From assembly GCA_030699855.1 (NCBI GenBank), contig JAUYKR010000115.1, positions 1 through 10,278 on the forward strand: a stretch of DNA of 10,278 nucleotides, in the 5' to 3' direction. The translations under genes and the position numbers were made by a program. Numbering within the stretch: position 1 is the first letter of the stretch; every line of letters begins with the position of its first letter. Below, in pieces: positions 6,187-10,278 of this stretch. The stretch is from a bacterium (GTDB taxonomy: Bacteria > Patescibacteriota > Gracilibacteria > JAUYGZ01). The notes beneath the pieces are model-generated. The model saw only the letters and a program-made list of their open reading frames with translations, was not told the origin of the DNA and did no database searches.

Positions 6187-7014
6187 ATGTCTGAAACTAC
6201 CCCTCCCGATGTGGAAGTAACTCTGGGACAAGAATATAAAACCATCATTGCATTTAAGGGCGTAGAAACTAAAATCGGAACGGATGTTCCTGCAGGAGTA
6301 TACGGTGATTTCGGAGGATCCGCTTTTTCTCCGACCCAAATGGCCGCTTCGGCTGCCGCTGCGGCTGCTTTTACGGAGATGCAAAGCACTGCAAGCGGAG
6401 CTGCCGTTTTTGGAAGTAAAGCTAGGTTGCGTAGAATTCCTTATCTTGATTCCCCTCGGCGTATTGAAGGCGTGTGTTTAGATTCATTGGGTTTTTGTTT
6501 GCCACATAAACCTTTCGATGTTGTGCGAGATGCCGGGAGGAGTGCTGTAGCAGAAGCACTCCGATTGGAGAGTGAGGCGATTGTTCTTGGGGAGCCGGTG
6601 AGAACGATTGAACGGCAGGACAAAGATGTTGCTGAAATTGAAATTGATGCAGATCATCGAAATCCTATTAGAGTCACTCATGTCCCGTCAGGAACTTCTT
6701 TTCAGGTTGATGATCCAGATGGAACTTATGATATGACGAAGACGGTAGTTCCAGACATCCTTCAGGTTTTAGGCGCCGCTCTGGCGAGCTGCGCCTTGAC
6801 GGTCATGGCCCTGAAGGGAGGAGTGACAGAGGCTCGTGCTGTAGTAAGAGTGGACCGATATGCGGGAGCGGAACATCCACTCCAAGTTGATATTGCAGTA
6901 TCTGGGGTTGACGGAGATCATCAGGCTGAGGTGAGAGAATTGGCGGAAAATTGTCCAGTGGCTTTGAGTTTAAGAGTGCGGCACCAAATCAATGTTGTTT
7001 TTACCGAAAGCTAA
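6187..7014 (+). CDS. Tandem OsmC-like protein with a degenerate first domain
   Basis: A 275-aa protein. The C-terminal half (about 150-275) is an OsmC/Ohr-like domain: VPDILQVLGAALASCALTVM carries the first cysteine (C202) and ELAENCPVALSLRV the Glu-x2-Cys-Pro motif (C256), the pair that reduces hydroperoxides in OsmC and Ohr. The N-terminal half (about 10-140) resembles the same fold: SPTQMAASAAAAAAFTEMQS (48-67) aligns with the first-cysteine helix and VVRDAGRSAVAEALRLESEA (112-131) with the second, but neither has its cysteine. OsmC/Ohr proteins are normally about 140 aa and work as intertwined dimers, so this is probably a fused pseudo-dimer with one redox site. Its function could be peroxide detoxification, but OsmC-like proteins of unknown role are common. 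Its codon use looks AT-richer than that of ribE or the HAD gene. The stop and the ribE start share one base (TAATG), so the two are translationally coupled. Confidence 0.75.
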   Translation: MSETTPPDVEVTLGQEYKTIIAFKGVETKIGTDVPAGVYGDFGGSAFSPTQMAASAAAAAAFTEMQSTASGAAVFGSKARLRRIPYLDSPRRIEGVCLDSLGFCLPHKPFDVVRDAGRSAVAEALRLESEAIVLGEPVRTIERQDKDVAEIEIDADHRNPIRVTHVPSGTSFQVDDPDGTYDMTKTVVPDILQVLGAALASCALTVMALKGGVTEARAVVRVDRYAGAEHPLQVDIAVSGVDGDHQAEVRELAENCPVALSLRVRHQINVVFTES

Positions 7015-7658
7015 TGTTCACCGGCATCATCGAAACCACTGCACCCATTCGGCTCTCGGCTCCGAGGCCGGGACTCGGGCTCGAGGAGGAGCTGACCGGA
7101 AATATTTTCTGGCTTGATGTTCCCTTTGCCTCAGAACTCAAGATTGGCCAGAGTGTGGCCTGCAGCGGAGTCTGTTTGACGGTGGTGGCGGTCGATGACA
7201 AGGGCTTCGCGGTGGAGATGATGGAAGAAACCAGGCAGCTCAGCTATTTGGCTGAGCTTAAAAAAGGCGACCTGGTGAATGTGGAGCGGGCCATGAGGGC
7301 CGATGGTAGTCTTGACGGGCACTTTGTCCAGGGGCACGTGGATGGAATCGCCAGAATCACCGAGATCAAAGATCACGAAGATGAATCCAGGATTTTGACT
7401 TTGCAGATCCCATTACATCTGAGTAAATATATTGTTCAAAAAGGCAGTATTTGCCTCGATGGCATCTCGCTGACGGTGATTTCGACTGTCGGAGACCAGA
7501 CCACAGTTGGTATCATTCCTCATAGCTGGCGAATGACGAATCTTCACACCAAGCAGCCTGGCTCCAAACTCCATGTGGAAGTGGACGTGCTGGCCAAGTA
7601 TGTGGAGAAGCTGATGACACCTGGCTCTCCGGTGTCTTCCTCTCCCGTCCTCGTTTAG
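7014..7658 (+). CDS. ribE: Riboflavin synthase, alpha subunit
   Basis: A 214-aa protein, the normal family length. It catalyses dismutation of two 6,7-dimethyl-8-ribityllumazines into riboflavin and the pyrimidinedione used by RibH. It shows the two-lumazine-binding-domain layout: the N-terminal barrel begins MFTGIIE (1-7) and contains IGQSVACSGVCLTVV, LVNVERAMRADG and GHFVQGHVDG; the second barrel (from about residue 100) has YIVQKGSICLDGISLTVI, IIPHSWRMTNL and VEVDVLAKYVEKL. The MFTGI start is conserved and fixes the ATG at 7014, overlapping the OsmC stop by one base. The last bases overlap the end of the opposite-strand gene by 4 bp (7655-7658). It is about 1.5 kb away from ribH, with that opposite-strand gene between. 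In the alternative gene nomenclature this is ribC. Confidence 0.95.
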   Translation: MFTGIIETTAPIRLSAPRPGLGLEEELTGNIFWLDVPFASELKIGQSVACSGVCLTVVAVDDKGFAVEMMEETRQLSYLAELKKGDLVNVERAMRADGSLDGHFVQGHVDGIARITEIKDHEDESRILTLQIPLHLSKYIVQKGSICLDGISLTVISTVGDQTTVGIIPHSWRMTNLHTKQPGSKLHVEVDVLAKYVEKLMTPGSPVSSSPVLV

Positions 7659-9067
7659 CTTTCCATAAATCTGACTCTTTCCAGATTCTTAAAGCTTTCG
7701 GGATAGGCCGCCAGAACCAGGCGTACTCTCGCGTGGGCTGTTTTTGCTGTTCTACACTCCAGCCTTGCCATAATGTGCCCGAGTTGCGTTGCACTATCCG
7801 TTAGGTACTCCCTCACGGCCGGAATAAATCTTTGCTTTGCTCCTTTTTTGAGCTGCGTATTCGGAAGGTCATTAAACCTTCCGCTATTTTCCCTTCTTAC
7901 TCGATATACGGTTGTTCGGAGCGAGCCGATCGTAGGGCAACTAAAGAGATCCATCAGTTCTTCCCTTAGCTCTTCATCATCACGGCTTCCCGCATAGTAC
8001 CTGCGGGCGGCTTTTATTTTTTCTTCCGGATCCAGGCTACAGCTTTTGGGGCGCACCCTAGGACAGTCACTAAAGGAATCGGGCTGATTGGCGATGATAC
8101 GGGCCATCTTTTTTTCGGCTGCCCGAAAGTCTTTGGTGCCTAAAGCTTTAGTCAGCCCATACCCTCCCAACTTTCTGGTTTTATACTCTCTTATTGCCCG
8201 TACTTCCGAGGGGTTTATGACCTCATTGTCGCGAATCCGCTTCCTTTTCGATTCATCTGACCGGCCTACGTGTGTCAGGGCTCTTTTGACAGCCTGTCCT
8301 ATGGCCTCTATTTTTACCCCGAAGTAATAGGCTGCGGCCTCTTTTGAAATCAGCAGATCTTTGTAGGCGAGTGCGACCAGAAACCCTTCTTCGCGGCGAT
8401 AGTGACCAAGAGGAGCCACGATGGTTCGATACTGTTTCTTCTCCCCCCTGTTGAGTTCGGGAAAAGATTTTTCAGCATGGGACAGGAAGTCGATGGCACT
8501 GCGCACGCCTTCAATGAAACGAGCGATGACAGCTGTGCTGAGGCCGAAGAGATGAGAAAGTTCCTGATCCGTGAAAGGCGCCTCTCCCCCGTCGAGGTGA
8601 TCCTGAATAAGAGCGTCTGTTCCGTGGTATAAGGCGTCCCGAATTTTAGAGTGCCGTATTCGAAGCCTTTCTCTAATCTCTGCCTTTTCCCTGGCATACT
8701 CTGATATTTTTGCATGTGCTCTTCTTTCCCCTGGATCATCTCCTTTTGGTTTTTCACTCAGATCTCTGAGGTGGGCAAGGGCGCTATAATCCCCACTGTC
8801 TGGCTGACTTTGTTGACGAAGGGTAAATGTTATCGGCAGGTCGAGAGTTTTGGCAGTAATGGCCGTGAATTCATGTGGAGAGAGTCGGAGAAGGCAGGCC
8901 AGAATATCTTTTCTCGTTTGCAGGCAGTGTTTTTTTCCAGCATTGAGGCGATAGAGTAGCCAGGGCGTCCAGGGAAACTCTGTTCTGATGATATTCTCAA
9001 ATGATGCGAGAAAGTTCAGTTCTGCGGAGGACAGTTCCTTGTCGTGATCTGGCGTCAAAAGTCTCAT
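7655..9067 (-). CDS. Unknown protein of repeated helix-turn-helix-like modules, antisense within the rib cluster
   Basis: A 470-aa, charged, soluble, mostly helical protein; I do not recognise a family. From about residue 164 it consists of roughly five degenerate modules of 45-70 residues. Each starts with a short helix plus a turn and a recognition-like helix: ELSHLFGLSTAVIARFIEGV (169-188), EAAAYYFGVKIEAIGQAVKR (243-262), GLTKALGTKDFRAAEKKMAR (304-323), ELMDLFSCPTIGSLRTTVYR (370-389) and LGHIMARLECRTAKTAHARV (429-448). Modules 3 and 5 end alike (ANQPDSFSDCPRVR, AAYPESFKNLERVR). The N-terminal part includes a charged helix (REKAEIRERLRIRHSKIRDA, 126-145). The pattern suggests nucleic-acid binding, by analogy with HTH proteins only. 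I start at ATG 9067 (MRLLTPDHDK), preceded by a -10-like box. The frame is open back to an ATG at 9169, which would overlap the ribH start. It has no Shine-Dalgarno, and it separates ribE from ribH. Confidence 0.75.
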   Translation of the reverse strand: MRLLTPDHDKELSSAELNFLASFENIIRTEFPWTPWLLYRLNAGKKHCLQTRKDILACLLRLSPHEFTAITAKTLDLPITFTLRQQSQPDSGDYSALAHLRDLSEKPKGDDPGERRAHAKISEYAREKAEIRERLRIRHSKIRDALYHGTDALIQDHLDGGEAPFTDQELSHLFGLSTAVIARFIEGVRSAIDFLSHAEKSFPELNRGEKKQYRTIVAPLGHYRREEGFLVALAYKDLLISKEAAAYYFGVKIEAIGQAVKRALTHVGRSDESKRKRIRDNEVINPSEVRAIREYKTRKLGGYGLTKALGTKDFRAAEKKMARIIANQPDSFSDCPRVRPKSCSLDPEEKIKAARRYYAGSRDDEELREELMDLFSCPTIGSLRTTVYRVRRENSGRFNDLPNTQLKKGAKQRFIPAVREYLTDSATQLGHIMARLECRTAKTAHARVRLVLAAYPESFKNLERVRFMES

Positions 9068-9091
9068 GGGGGGTGTATTTGAGTGGAGTGC

Positions 9092-9097
9092 AGTATA
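9092..9097 (-). promoter_or_regulatory. Candidate -10 box of the HTH-repeat gene
   Basis: TATACT on the minus strand ends 24 nt before the ATG at 9067. The only -35-like sequence at 17-nt spacing is TGGATA (9120 to 9115), a poor match. It supports the shorter start at 9067 over 9169. The promoter faces away from the ribH promoter in the same 100-bp gap. Confidence 0.4.
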
Positions 9098-9132
9098 TCG
9101 TATGGATGCTTGTTTATCCAGAGAAGAAGTGG

Positions 9133-9141
9133 TGATATGCT
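9133..9141 (+). promoter_or_regulatory. Candidate extended -10 promoter of ribH-ribB-ribA
   Basis: TGATATGCT (TGn plus TATGCT) ends 26 nt before the ribH ATG, predicting a leader of about 20 nt. TTTATC at 9113-9118 sits at 17-nt spacing as a weak -35. An alternative -10, TAGAAT at 9157-9162, would give a leaderless ribH mRNA. No FMN riboswitch fits in this short gap. Confidence 0.4.
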
Positions 9142-9167
9142 GTTTCCGTGATTTTTTAGAATATGGC

Positions 9168-9623
9168 ATGAGAACAGTCCAGACGACAAAAGACGTTCAC
9201 GATGGGGTTTCCGGCCGGGTTGTGATCATTCTGGCTGACTTCAATCGAGAGATTGCTGACGGATTACTGAGGGGCTGTGAAGAAGTCTTGCGGGAATATT
9301 CAAGTGTTCAGTGGAAAGTTCACCGAGTTCCGGGAGCATGGGAAATTCCTTTGCGGGTACAACAGCTTGCGAGGGAAAAGCAGTGTGACGTGATCATCGC
9401 TCTCGGCTGTGTGATCAAGGGCAAAACTCAGCACTACGACTCAGTCGTTCAGGAATGCGCTCGAGGCTGTATGGATGTGAGTTTGCGTGAGGATATTCCC
9501 GTGGTCTACGAAGTGATCGCGACTGAGAATGAAAAAGATGCTCAGGAGCGTAGCTGTGGGAGGGGGAACAAGGGGCGGGCGGCGGCAACTGTGGCGCTTG
9601 ACTGGCTGGAAAAATTAAGCTGA
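9168..9623 (+). CDS. ribH: 6,7-dimethyl-8-ribityllumazine synthase
   Basis: A 151-aa protein of normal family length. It condenses the ribitylamino-pyrimidinedione with the 3,4-dihydroxy-2-butanone 4-phosphate made by RibB, giving the substrate of RibE. The family motifs occur in order: VVIILADFNREIADGLLRG (about 18-36, with the substrate-stacking Phe-Asn), HRVPGAWEIPL, IIALGCVIKGKTQHYDSVV (with the catalytic-site His in TQHYD), IPVVYEVIATENEKDAQERS and GNKGRAAATVAL near the C-terminus. The family typically forms pentamers or 60-mer capsids. The ATG at 9168 gives the usual short N-terminal extension; the frame is open back to 9066 but the added residues are atypical and lie in the promoter region. 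ribB begins 4 bp after the stop. Confidence 0.95.
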   Translation: MRTVQTTKDVHDGVSGRVVIILADFNREIADGLLRGCEEVLREYSSVQWKVHRVPGAWEIPLRVQQLAREKQCDVIIALGCVIKGKTQHYDSVVQECARGCMDVSLREDIPVVYEVIATENEKDAQERSCGRGNKGRAAATVALDWLEKLS

Positions 9624-9627
9624 TGAT

Positions 9628-10230
9628 ATGTTTGACTCTATTCACAGTGCGCTTCAAGACCTCAAGGCCGGCAAAATGCTGGTGGTGGTCGACGATGAGG
9701 ATCGGGAGAACGAGGGTGATCTGGTGATGGCCGCTCAGTTTTGTCGGCCGCAAGATGTCAACTTTATGATCACCCACGGTAAGGGCATGGTCTGCGTGCC
9801 CATGGACATGCACCGAGCGATGAAGCTGAGCTTCCCTCTGATGGTGCGCAAGAATGAGGAAAGAATGCACTGCAAATTTACGGTCTCCTGCGACCTCAAG
9901 GCGGGGACAACCACCGGTATCTCCGCTTCCGATCGTTCCAAAACCATTCAAGCTCTGGCCGATGATTTGGCGGTCGAAGAAGATTTTGTTTGTCCGGGAC
10001 ACTTGTTTCCCCTGGTGGCTGAACCAGGGGGATTAAAAGATCGTAAAGGTCATACCGAAGCCACGATCGAACTGCTCAAACTGGCGGATCTCAATCCGGT
10101 CGGAGTTATTTGCGAAATCATCGGCGAAGACGGCGAGATGATGCGGCGGGATCAACTCCTTGGTTTTAAGGAGAAGCACGGTTTGAAAATCATTTCCATC
10201 GAAGACCTTCTTCAGCACCTGCCGATATGA
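9628..10230 (+). CDS. ribB: 3,4-dihydroxy-2-butanone-4-phosphate synthase
   Basis: A 200-aa stand-alone RibB. It converts ribulose 5-phosphate to the four-carbon unit used by RibH, plus formate. Diagnostic motifs: VVVDDEDRENEGDLVMAAQF (about 19-38, the acidic metal and substrate loop), GKGMVCVPM, TTTGISASDRSKTIQAL (about 98-114), DFVCPGHLFPLVA, GGLKDRKGHTEATIELLKLA (about 133-152) and GVICEIIGEDGEMMRRDQLL. All key acidic and His residues expected for activity are present. In many bacteria this domain is fused to GTP cyclohydrolase II as RibBA; here the two are separate genes whose stop and start overlap as ATGA (10227-10230), so translation is probably coupled. The ATG at 9628 is the only in-frame start near the ribH stop; no Shine-Dalgarno is visible. 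Confidence 0.95.
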   Translation: MFDSIHSALQDLKAGKMLVVVDDEDRENEGDLVMAAQFCRPQDVNFMITHGKGMVCVPMDMHRAMKLSFPLMVRKNEERMHCKFTVSCDLKAGTTTGISASDRSKTIQALADDLAVEEDFVCPGHLFPLVAEPGGLKDRKGHTEATIELLKLADLNPVGVICEIIGEDGEMMRRDQLLGFKEKHGLKIISIEDLLQHLPI

Positions 10231-10278
10231 TCACAAAAGTTGCACAATCACAGTTGGAAACCGAGTTTGGACCCTTTG
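10227..10278 (+). CDS. ribA: GTP cyclohydrolase II, N-terminal fragment at the right edge
   Basis: Seventeen codons (MITKVAQSQLETEFGPF) are visible before the window ends. The pattern of a small hydrophobic start, an alanine/leucine-rich turn and then T-x-F-G-x-F is the normal beginning of GTP cyclohydrolase II (compare the common LPT-x-x-G-x-F). The enzyme opens GTP to the first pyrimidine of riboflavin synthesis. It follows ribB with a 4-bp overlap, the partner most often found next to or fused with ribB. The catalytic zinc-binding cysteines lie beyond the window, so the call rests on a short match plus strong context. Confidence 0.75.
   Translation, partial: MITKVAQSQLETEFGPF

Noticed and set aside
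7668..7687. AATCTG/CAGATT hairpin after the ribE stop as a terminator
   Set aside because: The stem is short and AT-rich, has no T-tract, and lies in the coding sequence of the opposite gene.
9068..9167. FMN riboswitch upstream of ribH
   Set aside because: None of the conserved FMN-aptamer segments (such as the GGGGCAGGGTGAAATTCCC-like core) is present, and the gap is too short; the region before the OsmC-ribE unit lacks it as well.
9068..9169. Upstream start for the HTH-repeat protein (MPYSKKSRKQ)
   Set aside because: It would overlap the ribH start codon and both candidate promoters of the intergenic gap. Not excluded, but less likely than 9067.
9621..10230. Alternative genetic code with TGA as glycine
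   Set aside because: TGA ends ribH and ribB exactly where these families end and where the next gene begins, so TGA is a stop here.

Overview
The window looks like a bacterial chromosome segment of moderate GC, most plausibly from the Patescibacteria/CPR (a Peregrinibacteria-like lineage is my guess, held loosely). The pointers are a cysteine-repeat protein of a kind I associate with CPR genomes, short TrmB-type regulators, SLH-domain surface proteins, very compact spacing, and an almost complete lack of Shine-Dalgarno motifs. TGA is used as a normal stop (ribH and ribB both end in TGA), so the TGA=Gly code of Gracilibacteria/Absconditabacteria does not apply. No rRNA, tRNA, CRISPR array or transposase gene was seen.

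Left part (1-5374, all on the minus strand), read in transcription order from the right: a PP2C-type phosphatase (5374-4439); a secreted protein with three SLH domains and a CAP domain (4354-3158); a TrmB-family regulator 10 bp downstream (3147-2389), probably one operon with the SLH-CAP gene; a 541-aa cysteine-rich zinc-ribbon protein (2299-674); a 150-bp element with perfect 25-bp inverted termini (517-666); and a multi-pass membrane protein running off the left edge (480-1).

Right part (5463-10278): a divergent promoter pair at 5375-5462 serves the PP2C gene and a HAD phosphatase (5463-6122). Then come a two-domain OsmC-like protein (6187-7014) and riboflavin synthase ribE (7014-7658), which overlap by one base. 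The riboflavin genes resume at 9168 with ribH, ribB and the beginning of ribA, packed with a 4-bp gap and an ATGA overlap. Between ribE and ribH, on the opposite strand, sits a 470-aa protein of unknown function (9067-7655) made of about five degenerate 45-70-residue helix-turn-helix-like modules. ribE, ribH, ribB and ribA cover all of riboflavin synthesis except the RibD deaminase/reductase and the phosphatase step. ribD is not in the window, and the HAD enzyme is only a speculative candidate for the phosphatase.

The most interesting items are the unknown repeat protein lodged antisense in the rib cluster, the 25-bp inverted-repeat element, the tandem OsmC protein whose first copy lacks both active-site cysteines, a 20-bp sequence shared by the TrmB gene and the leader of the SLH-CAP gene, and a recurring -10 box 17-26 nt before start codons that lack a Shine-Dalgarno.
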